A DNA stretch of 64,000 nucleotides, from the NCBI RefSeq assembly GCF_014699115.1, contig NZ_JACXAD010000001.1:310001-374000 (forward strand), written 5' to 3'. How positions within the stretch are numbered: position 1 is the stretch's first letter; each line of letters starts with the position of its first letter. The notes beneath the pieces are model-generated. The model ran no database searches. It was not told where the DNA came from and was given only the letters and a program-made list of their open reading frames with translations. Of the stretch, positions 15,826-24,300 are shown in pieces. Source of the DNA: Hymenobacter montanus (GTDB lineage Bacteria; Bacteroidota; Bacteroidia; Cytophagales; Hymenobacteraceae). The position numbers and the translations under genes were made by a program.

Positions 15826-16905
15826 ATGAACATCCTCGACAAGTACATCATCAAGAAATTTCTCGCCGCGTTTTTCTTCTCGGTGGTTATTCTCGTGTCG
15901 GTTATCTGCGTCATCGACTTCACGGAGAAAAACGATGACTTTATTCAGCATAAGCTGTCGATGTCGAAAATTCTTTTCGGCTATTACATTTACTTGTTTC
16001 CCTATTTCGCTAATCTGCTTTCGCCGATTACTATTTTCATCGCCGTCGTTTTTGTGACGGCCCAGTTGGCGGCCCGCACCGAGATAGTGGCGATTTTAGC
16101 CAGTGGCGTGAGTTTCCGGCGCCTGTTACTGCCCTACGCCATGGGGGGCACGGTAGTGGGCCTGCTGATATTCGGGCTCATTGGCTGGGTGCTGCCGATT
16201 GGCAACAAGGCCCGGGTGGCTTTTGAGCGTGCCTACATCAAACTGCCTTACCGGTTTCAGGGGCGGAACGTACACATCAAGATCGGGCCGCGGAGCTACG
16301 TGTACATGGAGAGCTACGACAACGTCAACAATACCGGCTTTCATTTCGCCCTCGAAACCGTGGACGGCACCGTGCTGCGCCGCCGGCTTACGGCCGATGC
16401 CATCAACTGGGATTCGACCAAGCACATGTGGCATTTGTCGCCGCAGCTCATCCGCACCTTCATCGGTTCGCAGGACGAGAAGCTCGAGACCGTACCGGCC
16501 CGCGACACCGTCCTGAACCTACGCACCGAGGACTTCGCCAGCAATTATCGGCTGGCCGAAACCCTTACCATGCCGCAGTTGAACGCCTACATCAAGAAGA
16601 AGATTGAACGCGGCGCGGACGACACGCAGATTTATTTAAGTGAGAAATACGAACGGTATTCCTATCCGTTTGCCATCGTTATTCTTACGCTGATTGGCGT
16701 GATTCTCAGTGCCCGGAAATCGCGGGCCGGGGTGGGCGGTCAAATCGCGCTGGGCTTTGTGCTGGCCTTTGTATTTATCATTTTCGTGATGCTGAGTCGC
16801 AACCTGGCGCAGGTCGGCAGCCTGCAGCCACTGCTGGCGGCGTGGGTGCCAAGCATCGTATTCTCGGTGATCGGGCTGGCGCTGTATCGCTTCGTGCCAA
16901 AGTAG
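15826..16905 (+). CDS. LptF/LptG family permease
   Basis: Inner-membrane subunit of the lipopolysaccharide export machine (LptFG with the LptB ATPase). The 359 residues show the YjgP/YjgQ layout. Three membrane helices come at the start (FLAAFFFSVVILVSVICVIDF, then about 50-70 and 100-125), with the conserved cytoplasmic segment ARTEIVAILASGVSFRRLL. A periplasmic beta-jellyroll domain spans about 140-265, and three helices end the protein. The family often sits beside tgt in this phylum. It cannot be assigned to LptF or LptG individually. Start MNILDKYIIKKF is standard. Confidence 0.9.
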   Translation: MNILDKYIIKKFLAAFFFSVVILVSVICVIDFTEKNDDFIQHKLSMSKILFGYYIYLFPYFANLLSPITIFIAVVFVTAQLAARTEIVAILASGVSFRRLLLPYAMGGTVVGLLIFGLIGWVLPIGNKARVAFERAYIKLPYRFQGRNVHIKIGPRSYVYMESYDNVNNTGFHFALETVDGTVLRRRLTADAINWDSTKHMWHLSPQLIRTFIGSQDEKLETVPARDTVLNLRTEDFASNYRLAETLTMPQLNAYIKKKIERGADDTQIYLSEKYERYSYPFAIVILTLIGVILSARKSRAGVGGQIALGFVLAFVFIIFVMLSRNLAQVGSLQPLLAAWVPSIVFSVIGLALYRFVPK

Positions 16906-17014
16906 CCCGCCCCTTTGGCCGGGCACACCGTTAAGCAAGGGCAACTGCTGCCCCGGACCGCACCGCCAGCGCTATCTTTTCTTTAATTTCTATTTGCCGC
17001 CTCGCGGCGCTACC

Positions 17015-17917
17015 ATGCTTCGCGACTACCTCAAGCTTCATTTCATCGTGCTCCTGTGGGGCTTCACGGCTATTCTGGGCAAGCTGCTGACGGTGCCGCC
17101 GGTAGAGCTGGTGTTTTGGCGTACGCTGCTGGCCGCGGTTGGCCTGGCCGTGCTGCTATTGGCACGCAGGCAGCCGTGGCGGATTCCGGCCAGGCAGGCC
17201 GTTCAATTGCTGGCGGTGGGCACGCTGGTGGCGGCGCATTGGATTACCTTTTTTCTGGCCGCCCGCCTGTCGTCGGTGAGCGTGTGCCTGGCGGGGCTGG
17301 CCACGCTGGCATTGTGGACGTCGCTGCTGGAGCCCCTGCTACTACGGCGGCGGGTACGGGGCTACGAAGTGGGCCTGGGCCTGATTACCATGGTGGGGCT
17401 GTACCTGGTAAGCCAGGCCGAATTCGACCAGCTCCTGGGCCTGGGCGTGGCGGTAGTGTCGGCCGGTATCTCGGCGCTGTTCAGCGTGCTGAATGCTCAG
17501 CTGGTGAAGCAGCACCCGCCACTACGGCTTACGTTTTATGAGATGGGCGGGGCCTGCATGAGCATTGCGCTGTTTTTCCCGCTCTATAGCCACTACTTTA
17601 CCCGGGGCCAGGGGCTGCAGCTGGGCTGGCATGGCTACGACTGGCTGTGGCTGAGCTTGTTGGCTGGGGCGTGCACGGTGTACGCGTTTTCGACCTCGGT
17701 TGAATTGATGAAGCGTATTTCGCCCTTCGCCGTGAACCTGACCATTAACCTGGAGCCGGTGTACGGCATTGGGCTGGCGGTGCTCGTATTTGGCCGTGAG
17801 GAGCGCATGGCCACGGGCTTCTACCTGGGCACGCTGCTCATCGTATTCAGCGTGCTGATTCACCCCCTGGTAGCACGGCGGCTGAAGGACCGGCCGCCCA
17901 CGCCCACACCGATTTAA
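17015..17917 (+). CDS. DMT/EamA family transporter
   Basis: Inner-membrane protein of about 300 residues with ten predicted membrane helices in two EamA repeats (first half from LHFIVLLWGFTAILGKLL, second from about residue 145). It belongs to the drug/metabolite transporter superfamily; the substrate is unknown. The conserved FWRTLLA after helix 1 and the late NLEPVYGIGLAVLVFGRE are family hallmarks. The start at 17015 (MLRDYLKLHF) was preferred to an ATG seven codons earlier. Its stop codon overlaps that of the convergent ispE. Confidence 0.88.
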   Translation: MLRDYLKLHFIVLLWGFTAILGKLLTVPPVELVFWRTLLAAVGLAVLLLARRQPWRIPARQAVQLLAVGTLVAAHWITFFLAARLSSVSVCLAGLATLALWTSLLEPLLLRRRVRGYEVGLGLITMVGLYLVSQAEFDQLLGLGVAVVSAGISALFSVLNAQLVKQHPPLRLTFYEMGGACMSIALFFPLYSHYFTRGQGLQLGWHGYDWLWLSLLAGACTVYAFSTSVELMKRISPFAVNLTINLEPVYGIGLAVLVFGREERMATGFYLGTLLIVFSVLIHPLVARRLKDRPPTPTPI

Positions 17918-18738
17918 AGCCGCCCCTGCCACACCGTGAACTCAACCGGCCACTGTAGGGGCGCCGGCTCTGACCCAGGAGGCCACAGGCCGTACACCGC
18001 CGAGCCCGAGCCCGACAGACTGGCGTAAGCCGCCCCCGCGGTGTAAAGCTGCCGCTTGATGTCGGCCAGCACCGGAAAGGCCGGCGTCAGGGCCTGCTCA
18101 AAGTCGTTGCTGACGGTGTCGCGCCAGGTTTCCAGGGGCTGGGCCAGGGCTTCGCGCAAGGGGTGCGTGGGCGGCCCGGGCACGATGCGCCCGTACGCTT
18201 CGGCCGTGCTAATGTGCAAGTTAGGATAAACCACCACGCAGGGAATCCCGGCTACCAGTAGCTCGATTTCCTCGAACACGTCGCCCCTTTCCACCGCCAG
18301 GACGGGCTGGTTGCGGATGAAAAATGCGCAATCGGAGCCCAGGCGGCGGGCGTAGCTTTCCAGCTTTTCAAGCGAAAGCCCCAGGCTAAACAAGTCGTTG
18401 ACGGCCTTCAGCGCAAAGGCCGCATCGGCCGAGCCCCCGCCCAGGCCCGCCCCGATGGGCACCATCTTGTGTAGGTAAAGCTGGGCATCTGGCAACGACG
18501 GGTAGTCGGCCCGCAGCAGCTCGTAGGCTTTCAGGCACAGGTTGGTAGCCGGGTCACCGGGAATGGGGCGCCCGCTGAGGGTGATGCTGGTAGCCTGGCC
18601 CGCCGGGGCGGGCACTATTTCCAGGGCATCCGTCCAGGGCAAAGGCAAGAACACCGACTCGAGCCAGTGGAACCCATCGGGGCGGCGTTCGGTGACGTAA
18701 AGACCAAGATTGAGCTTGGCGTTGGGGAAAACGAGCAT
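17914..18738 (-). CDS. ispE: 4-diphosphocytidyl-2-C-methyl-D-erythritol kinase
   Basis: Phosphorylates CDP-methylerythritol in the non-mevalonate isoprenoid pathway (GHMP kinase fold). The 274 residues open with FPNAKLNLGLYVTERRPDGFH, the substrate-binding start. The ATP loop PIGAGLGGGSADAA is near residue 90, and SLSGSGSAVYGL is the C-terminal GHMP motif. Size and motifs are normal. It is a single-gene unit; the stop codon overlaps that of the convergent transporter by three to four bases. Confidence 0.96.
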   Translation of the reverse strand: MLVFPNAKLNLGLYVTERRPDGFHWLESVFLPLPWTDALEIVPAPAGQATSITLSGRPIPGDPATNLCLKAYELLRADYPSLPDAQLYLHKMVPIGAGLGGGSADAAFALKAVNDLFSLGLSLEKLESYARRLGSDCAFFIRNQPVLAVERGDVFEEIELLVAGIPCVVVYPNLHISTAEAYGRIVPGPPTHPLREALAQPLETWRDTVSNDFEQALTPAFPVLADIKRQLYTAGAAYASLSGSGSAVYGLWPPGSEPAPLQWPVEFTVWQGRL

Positions 18739-18889
18739 AACGGGGCGTAAATTTGAGGGCGGCCGCGACCCAGGTTCCGGCCGCGACGGGTTCCGGGAGT
18801 TTAAAAGCGCGTCCTGGCCCGCATATTATAGCATTTACTAAATTTCTGTGTTGCTTTCACCTATTGCTGTTGAGCCCTTAGCCCCTGTT

Positions 18890-19681
18890 ATGTCTTTTTT
18901 AACTACCCTCGTTGTACCACCCCACCGCTCTCCCAGCCAGCTGGCCGGGGAGCTGCGGGCGGCGCTGGGCTCGGCAAAAGTAGTGCACCTGCGGGGGCTG
19001 GCCGAGTGGCTGCCGGCTCCGGAATGGCCCCCGTTCTATGAGGCGCTAACCGAAGCTACCGGGCACTGCCTACACCTCGACGAGGATTTTGCCCAGGGCA
19101 GCGCCCGCACCGGCCACAAGTGGATAGAGGTGCGCTACGATGCCGACATCCCCGATGATGCGGCCTACCGCTTCAGCAAAAACGCCCAACCGCTGCATAC
19201 CGACGAGTCGTACTTGAGCGAGCCCGCGGAGGTAATGTTCATGCACTGCCTGGTGCAGGCCCCGAACGGCGGCGAAACTACGTTTGTCGACGCCGATAAG
19301 CTGTGGCAGGAGTTGCAAGCTCGCAACCCGGCCCTGGCAACTCGCCTGCTCGACCACCCCGTACGCTTTGCCAAGGCCGGCGACTCACGCCACCAGCCCA
19401 TCATCGCCCAAACTCCGGCCGGCTGGCGCCTGAACTGGAATTACCACTGCGTGGACCCCAACGAAAGCGCCGAAAACCAGGCCTTAGCCCAGGAGTTTCG
19501 CCAGTTTCTGCTCGACCACATCACGAATACGCCCGCCGAAACGGCCATCCTGCTAGCTCCCGGCGAAGCCGTGGCCTGGTGGGACGACCAGGTGCTGCAC
19601 GGCCGCCGGGCCTTCCGTGCCACGGCTACTAATGACCGGTTCCTCCTCAAAAGCGGCTTCCGGCTGACGGCCGATGTATGA
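18890..19681 (+). CDS. TauD/TfdA-type Fe(II)/2-oxoglutarate dioxygenase
   Basis: Probable hydroxylase of 263 residues using iron and 2-oxoglutarate; the substrate is unknown. The iron facial triad is visible: His103 and Asp105 in PLHTDES and the distal His237 in VLHGRRAF, with the 2-oxoglutarate-binding Arg close behind. The aromatic WWDDQV segment precedes the distal His as in TauD relatives. Its last eight bases overlap the sugar transferase gene, so it is the first gene of the glycan cassette and may act on the same product or on a lipid. An ATG 14 codons upstream (18848) is an alternative start. Confidence 0.85.
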   Translation: MSFLTTLVVPPHRSPSQLAGELRAALGSAKVVHLRGLAEWLPAPEWPPFYEALTEATGHCLHLDEDFAQGSARTGHKWIEVRYDADIPDDAAYRFSKNAQPLHTDESYLSEPAEVMFMHCLVQAPNGGETTFVDADKLWQELQARNPALATRLLDHPVRFAKAGDSRHQPIIAQTPAGWRLNWNYHCVDPNESAENQALAQEFRQFLLDHITNTPAETAILLAPGEAVAWWDDQVLHGRRAFRATATNDRFLLKSGFRLTADV

Positions 19682-20294
19682 GGCCAGCAAGCGCCTGTTC
19701 GACCTAACGGCGGCGTCCCTGGGGCTGGTGCTGCTGGCGCCGCTGCTGGCCGCGGTGGCGGGGCTGGCCTGGCTGGGGGGGCTGCGCCCGGTGCTGTTTC
19801 GGCAGCAGCGCACCGGCTACGGCGAGCAGCCCTTTTCCGTGCTGAAGTTCCGGACCATGACCCAGCGCACCGACGCCACCGGCCAGCTATTGCCGGATGC
19901 CGAGCGTCTGACTGGCCTCGGCCGCTGGCTGCGCCGCCGTGGTCTCGACGAGCTGCCCCAGCTGTGGAACGTGCTGCGCGGTGAGCTGAGCCTGGTGGGC
20001 CCGCGGCCGTTCCTGCACGAGTATTTGCCGCTGTACTCGGCGGCCCAGAAGCAGCGGTTTCGGGTCCGGCCAGGCATCACCGGATGGGCCCAGGTGCACG
20101 GCGGCAACGCCCGCAGCTGGGACGAGAAATTCGCGCTCGACACCTGGTACGTCGCGCACCGGGGCTGGGCGCTGGACCTACGCATTCTCCTTCTCACGCT
20201 GGCCCAGCTGTTGGGCCGCCGCCCGCCGGGAGCTGATGCCCCCGCCCCGCGCTTCACGGGGTCGGCCGCTCCTACTATTACCATTCTTGCATGA
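19674..20294 (+). CDS. Undecaprenyl-phosphate sugar-1-phosphate transferase (PglC/WbaP type)
   Basis: Monotopic membrane enzyme that loads a sugar phosphate onto undecaprenyl phosphate, starting a glycan. The 206 residues have the family layout. An N-terminal re-entrant helix (KRLFDLTAASLGLVLLAPLL) is followed by RQQRTGYGEQPFSVLKFRTM, the catalytic segment LRRRGLDELPQLWNVL and SLVGPRP. Then come RPGITGWAQVHG and FALDTWYV. It is the short, PglC-like form without extra N-terminal helices. It overlaps the dioxygenase upstream by eight bases and the acyltransferase downstream by four (ATGA), so all three are translationally linked. Confidence 0.92.
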   Translation: MYEASKRLFDLTAASLGLVLLAPLLAAVAGLAWLGGLRPVLFRQQRTGYGEQPFSVLKFRTMTQRTDATGQLLPDAERLTGLGRWLRRRGLDELPQLWNVLRGELSLVGPRPFLHEYLPLYSAAQKQRFRVRPGITGWAQVHGGNARSWDEKFALDTWYVAHRGWALDLRILLLTLAQLLGRRPPGADAPAPRFTGSAAPTITILA

Positions 20295-20980
20295 CTCAGC
20301 TCTTCTTTTCCGACCACAGCATAATGGAGGCGGCCCCCCCGCTGGTTATTTTCGGGGCGGGCGGCCTGGGCCGCGAGGTGCTGCTACTATTGCAGCAGCT
20401 CAACGAAGCCCAGCCTACCTGGACCATTGGGGGGTTCTACGACGACCAGCCGCCGTCGTCGCCCACCGTAGCGGGCCTCCCCTACCTGGGTACCAGTGCC
20501 GACCTCAATGCCACTACTGAGCCCCTGGCCGTGGTTGTGGCGGTGGGCAGCCCGAGTGGCCGCGCGGGGGTGGTGCGCCGGCTTACCGCGCCGCAGCTTT
20601 CTTTTCCCGTGCTGGTGCACCCCGGCGTAGCACTGGCCGCGCACCAGCGCGTTGAGCTGGGCGAAGGCTGCATCATTCAGCAAGGCTGCATCCTGACTTG
20701 CGACATCGTGCTGGGCAGCTTTGTTTTCCTCAACCTGGGCTGCACCGTGGGGCACGATGCTACCTTGGGCGAATTCTGTTCGCTGATGCCGCACGCCAAC
20801 GTGGGCGGGGCAGCGCAGCTGGGAACGGGGGTGTACCTGGGCACCAATGCCACCGTTATTCAGGGCGTGTGCATCGGCGAAAACGCGCTGCTGGGGGCCG
20901 GGGCGGTGGCTGTGCGCGACCTACCGGCCAATGTCACCGCCGTTGGGGTGCCGGCAAGGGTCATAAAATATAACAAATGA
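20291..20980 (+). CDS. Sugar O/N-acyltransferase, PglD/NeuD type
   Basis: Left-handed beta-helix acetyltransferase of 229 residues. An N-terminal Rossmann-like half (PLVIFGAGGLGREVLLLLQQ) binds the sugar nucleotide. The hexapeptide repeats from about residue 105 (GEGCIIQQGCILTC, GTGVYLGTNATVIQG) form the acetyl-CoA site. His in TVGHDATLG is the likely catalytic base. In PglD it N-acetylates a UDP-4-amino sugar, which matches the aminotransferase that follows. The start ATG overlaps the previous stop codon (ATGA). An internal ATG 11 codons on is possible but less likely given the coupling. Confidence 0.9.
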   Translation: MTQLFFSDHSIMEAAPPLVIFGAGGLGREVLLLLQQLNEAQPTWTIGGFYDDQPPSSPTVAGLPYLGTSADLNATTEPLAVVVAVGSPSGRAGVVRRLTAPQLSFPVLVHPGVALAAHQRVELGEGCIIQQGCILTCDIVLGSFVFLNLGCTVGHDATLGEFCSLMPHANVGGAAQLGTGVYLGTNATVIQGVCIGENALLGAGAVAVRDLPANVTAVGVPARVIKYNK

Positions 20981-21124
20981 CGACGACCCAGGATTACTGG
21001 TGAATTCTGGTGGGGCCATAAACTGGAGGTTGGCGGAGCTAATGTGGCCTGCGGGGCTTCGTAGGAGCTGTGTTTATTGGACGCTACCCGTTACCGGCGG
21101 CCTTGTTCTGTGGTTAGTGGTGTA

Positions 21125-21163
21125 GTGGTACCACGAAGCTCTTTGGGCAATTCGTGGCACCAC
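21125..21163. repeat. Short palindrome between two glycan genes
   Basis: Arms GTGGTACCACGAA and TTCGTGGCACCAC (one mismatch over 13 bases) flank a 13-base spacer. It lies in the 267-base gap between the acyltransferase and aminotransferase genes, which otherwise shows no gene. There is no T-run, so this looks like a repeat and not a terminator. Confidence 0.6.
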
Positions 21164-21247
21164 ACCTGGCTTCTGCCTCAACTTTTCTGCATCCTTTCTC
21201 TTCTTAGTCTACCGCCTGTTTTGATGCTTATTTTTTGAATTTACTAG

Positions 21248-22390
21248 ATGCGTAGCCAAGACCACGACCGTTTGTTCCTCTCTCCTCCTCACCTCGGCCG
21301 GCACGAGTTAAACTACGTGCATAAGGCCATTGAGGACAATTGGGTAGCACCGGCGGGGCCGAACATCGCGGGCTTCGAGGCCGATATCTGCCAGGCGACG
21401 GGCGTAGCGCACTGCGTGGCCCTGACCTCGGGCACGGCGGCTATTCACCTGGGGCTGATTTTACTGGGCGTGGAGCCCGGCGATGAGGTGCTGTGCCCTT
21501 CGTTCACCTTCGTGGCCACGGCTAATCCGATTCGGTATCTGGGGGCTACGCCCGTGTTCGTCGACAGCGAAGCCGACACCTGGAATATGTGCCCCCATCG
21601 CCTGCGCGAAGCCATTACTGACCGCATTAGCCGAGGCAAAAAGCCCAAGGCCCTGCTGCTGGTACACCTCTACGGCATGCCCGCCCGGCTGCCAGAGCTG
21701 CTAGCCATCGCGGCCGAGTACAACCTACCCGTTCTCGAAGATGCGGCTGAGGCCCTGGGCTCGCGCTTTAACGGGCAGCCGTTGGGCAGCTTCGGCACGG
21801 TGGGGGTGTTTTCCTTTAATGGCAACAAGATCCTGACCACCAGCGGCGGCGGCGCGTTGGTTACCAACGATGCCGCGCTGGCCCAGCGGGCCCGCTTCCT
21901 GGCCACCCAGGCGAAAGACGAGGCCCCCCACTACCAACACTCTGAAGTAGGCTACAACTACCGCCTGAGCAATATCCTGGCCGGCATTGGTCGCGGTCAG
22001 ATGGAGCTGCTCGACGAGCGCGTGAAGCGCCGCCGCGAAATCTTTGCCTGGTACCAGGAACACCTCGCCAACCTGCCCGGCCTCACCGTCGCCTTGGACC
22101 CCGAGCTCCTCGGCAGCCGCGCCAACCGCTGGCTCACTACCCTCCTGCTCGACCCCGCCGCGACGGCCGCCACACCCGAAACCTTGCGCCAACACCTCGA
22201 AACGCGCAACATTGAGAGCCGCCCGCTCTGGAAACCGCTGCACTTGCAGCCGCTATTCGCCACGGCGCCGATGTACGGCGGCGAAATATGCGCTGACTTA
22301 TTCGCCCGCGGCCTCTGCCTGCCCAGCGGCACTGCTCTGACGGAGGCTGACCTGCACCGCGTAGCCGAGGCCGTACGGGAGGCGCTGTAA
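21248..22390 (+). CDS. DegT/DnrJ/EryC1/StrS family aminotransferase (PglE-like)
   Basis: PLP enzyme of 380 residues that transfers an amino group to a 4-keto sugar nucleotide. It starts with the family pattern LFLSPPHLGRHELNYVHKAI and has TSGTAAIHLGLILLGVEPGDEV, then CPSFTFVATANPIRYLGATPVFVD. Lys194 in FNGNKILTTSGGG binds PLP. The C-terminal GLCLPSGTALTEADL block is also typical. Together with the PglC-like and PglD-like genes it would make and load an N-acetylated amino sugar such as diacetylbacillosamine. The UDP-GlcNAc 4,6-dehydratase that should supply its substrate is not in this window. Confidence 0.93.
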   Translation: MRSQDHDRLFLSPPHLGRHELNYVHKAIEDNWVAPAGPNIAGFEADICQATGVAHCVALTSGTAAIHLGLILLGVEPGDEVLCPSFTFVATANPIRYLGATPVFVDSEADTWNMCPHRLREAITDRISRGKKPKALLLVHLYGMPARLPELLAIAAEYNLPVLEDAAEALGSRFNGQPLGSFGTVGVFSFNGNKILTTSGGGALVTNDAALAQRARFLATQAKDEAPHYQHSEVGYNYRLSNILAGIGRGQMELLDERVKRRREIFAWYQEHLANLPGLTVALDPELLGSRANRWLTTLLLDPAATAATPETLRQHLETRNIESRPLWKPLHLQPLFATAPMYGGEICADLFARGLCLPSGTALTEADLHRVAEAVREAL

Positions 22391-22505
22391 TATGCGCACC
22401 AGCAAGCCAGGTATCGGCGGTCGACTGAGCCAAGTTGCTTGCCTCGTTGAGTGATTAATCTATTCCTTCGCCTAAAAGGGAGCATTTCGGTCGACAGAAC
22501 AGAAA

Positions 22506-22658
22506 GGCGTAACGCGGACTCTGCGAGTCCGCGCGTGTCCCAGCTATATGGCGGGGGCAGAAATTCAACTGCCTGATAGAGAGCCCTGCTTAGAGATCAC
22601 GGCGCGGCACATGTGCCTGACCGGAAAACGCACGGACTCGCAGAGTCCGCGTTACGCC
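22506..22658. repeat. Palindromic element with 31-base arms (family D)
   Basis: Inverted arms 22506-22536 and 22628-22658 match at 30 of 31 positions; each contains CGGACTCTGCGAGTCCG, itself a small palindrome. About 91 bases lie between them. The size and structure suggest a MITE-like mobile repeat. It occupies the 402-base gap 22391-22792, which otherwise shows no gene. Confidence 0.8.
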
Positions 22659-22792
22659 TCGGAAGCCCCGCCGGGACTACGTGGCCTTGGGCCATAAGGG
22701 GCCACACCGTAGGCGCACACTTTGCCTGAATCGGGCTGGTTGACACTGTAGCACGGAGTTTGCCGTTAAAGGCACATTCATCTCTTTTAATC

Positions 22793-23410
22793 ATGACCAA
22801 CTCCCCTTTCCTCGCCGCCTTACTGCTGGTAGTGCCCTTGGCTGCTACTGCTCAAACCAAGACGACTCCAGCCTCCGCACCTTCTAAAACATCGACGGCT
22901 ACCACGGCCGCGGCACCCGGCACCCAACAGGTAACCGAAGTAACCGAAGACCTGGATCCGGCTACGGGCAAAGTCATTCGGCGCACCACCCGCACCTTTA
23001 CGGTGCCCGCCGGCACAGCCAGTGCCAGTGCAACAACTCCCAGCACCACTACGGCCAGTGCCAACGCCACGGCCAGTGCCGCCACGGCCGAACTTGCTCC
23101 CAGTGCTGCCACCGACGCCCAGATAACGGCATTCCTGCGGAAAAAAACGAGCGTGGCCACCCTTACCGCCGCCAGTCTGGTCGATGCCTACACCCGCTTC
23201 ATTGAGCGAGTGCGGGCCGACCGCCACAACTGGAAAAGCAGCGACTGGACTGCGGCGGCGGCCGTGCTCAGCAGCCTCAACAGCCGTTACGACCAGTTGC
23301 GCGCTAACCTCAGCTTCGACGACAAGCTGAGCATTCGCTCCCAACAGGCTGAATTCCAGACCCTTCGCACGGCTCGCCAACTGTCGGACCAAGTATCGGA
23401 CAAGCTCTGA
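22793..23410 (+). CDS. Exported hypothetical protein
   Basis: 205 residues of unknown function. A signal peptide (FLAALLLVVPLAATAQ) is followed by a long linker of Thr, Ala and Ser (about residues 20-110). It includes a less biased island QQVTEVTEDLDPATGKVIRRTTRTF that resembles a bacterial surface-repeat strand pair. The C-terminal 90 residues are helical and charged (LVDAYTRFIERVRADRHNW, SSLNSRYDQLRANL). It is probably periplasmic. The start MTNSPF at 22793 puts the signal peptide at the end where it belongs. The neighbours give no functional clue. Confidence 0.6.
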   Translation: MTNSPFLAALLLVVPLAATAQTKTTPASAPSKTSTATTAAAPGTQQVTEVTEDLDPATGKVIRRTTRTFTVPAGTASASATTPSTTTASANATASAATAELAPSAATDAQITAFLRKKTSVATLTAASLVDAYTRFIERVRADRHNWKSSDWTAAAAVLSSLNSRYDQLRANLSFDDKLSIRSQQAEFQTLRTARQLSDQVSDKL

Positions 23411-23470
23411 GCAAGCTGGGGCATCAGCCCCCTTCGATGCTTCTGGCTGCCGCGCCAGTGAGCTAACACC

Positions 23471-24169
23471 CTAGGCCGGGCCCAGCCCCGCAACGGGGCC
23501 GGAGTCGATGCCATGAGCCGGCGACGCGGCGGCCGGACGGCGAAACAGCTTGCGCAGCAGCAAGTGGGTAGGCAGGTAGCACACAATGAACAGCACCGCC
23601 ATCCAGGCCAGCAGGTACACCGGGCCGGGTAGCCACGTTTGGGCCTTGGCGTCGTCGAAGCCAAACACGTAGTTGATGTTCACGGGAATTTTGGGGTCGG
23701 CCATCACCGCGCCGGCGGGTGGCAATAGAAAGTAGGCGATCAGGCACAGGCTCCAGCCCACGGCCGTCCAGGCCAACAAGGCCCGACGGTCGTAGCCCAG
23801 CCGCTTCACCAGAAACACCAGCAGAAACGGCAGCCAGCCGTGGAAGAACGACAGCCCCCGCAGAAACAGCGAGCGGTTGGGGTCGAACATATACGCCGTC
23901 AGCCCCACCAAATGCACCCCGAACAGCTCGCCCAGAAAGTCGAGGCACCACAGCGCCTGGGGCAGCAAAATGCCTACCGCCGCCATCGAGGCGGGCAGAG
24001 CTCGCTCGGTCCACAGCGCGATAAAGCACAGCAACAGCGAAATATCGCAGAAGTACAGGAAGTTGGTGGGCCCGTAGTTAACGTAATACACCGGCACCAT
24101 CACAGCCAGAAAGGCCGTAACGAGCGATTTGAGGGCAAGTGGTAAGCGGGACGGAGCAGCAGGGGCCAT
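23471..24169 (-). CDS. Integral membrane protein of unknown function
   Basis: 232 residues with about six or seven hydrophobic helices (ALKSLVTAFLAVMVPVYYV first, YLLAWMAVLFIVCYLPTHLLL last). Between them are conserved-looking polar spots: YGPTNFLYFCDISLLL, WCLDFLGELFGVHLVG, and a loop MFDPNRSLFLRGLSFFHGWLPF with two His nearby. This looks like a small membrane family seen in several phyla, but I cannot name its function. The start at 24169 (MAPAAPSRL) was chosen because the longer frame adds a hydrophilic tail of 28 residues before the first helix. It lies 130 bases upstream of the trans-sulfuration gene, on the same strand. Confidence 0.65.
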   Translation of the reverse strand: MAPAAPSRLPLALKSLVTAFLAVMVPVYYVNYGPTNFLYFCDISLLLCFIALWTERALPASMAAVGILLPQALWCLDFLGELFGVHLVGLTAYMFDPNRSLFLRGLSFFHGWLPFLLVFLVKRLGYDRRALLAWTAVGWSLCLIAYFLLPPAGAVMADPKIPVNINYVFGFDDAKAQTWLPGPVYLLAWMAVLFIVCYLPTHLLLRKLFRRPAAASPAHGIDSGPVAGLGPA

Positions 24170-24300
24170 GCGGGTACGGGCTGGGAAGGAAAAAGAAGAA
24201 GTCCGTCGTAAAGCCAACCGGCAATCAGTCGGAACCACCGCAAAATACGGCATGCTCCGCTAACTATCACTGATACCTACTTTTACGTCCGGGTTATATC

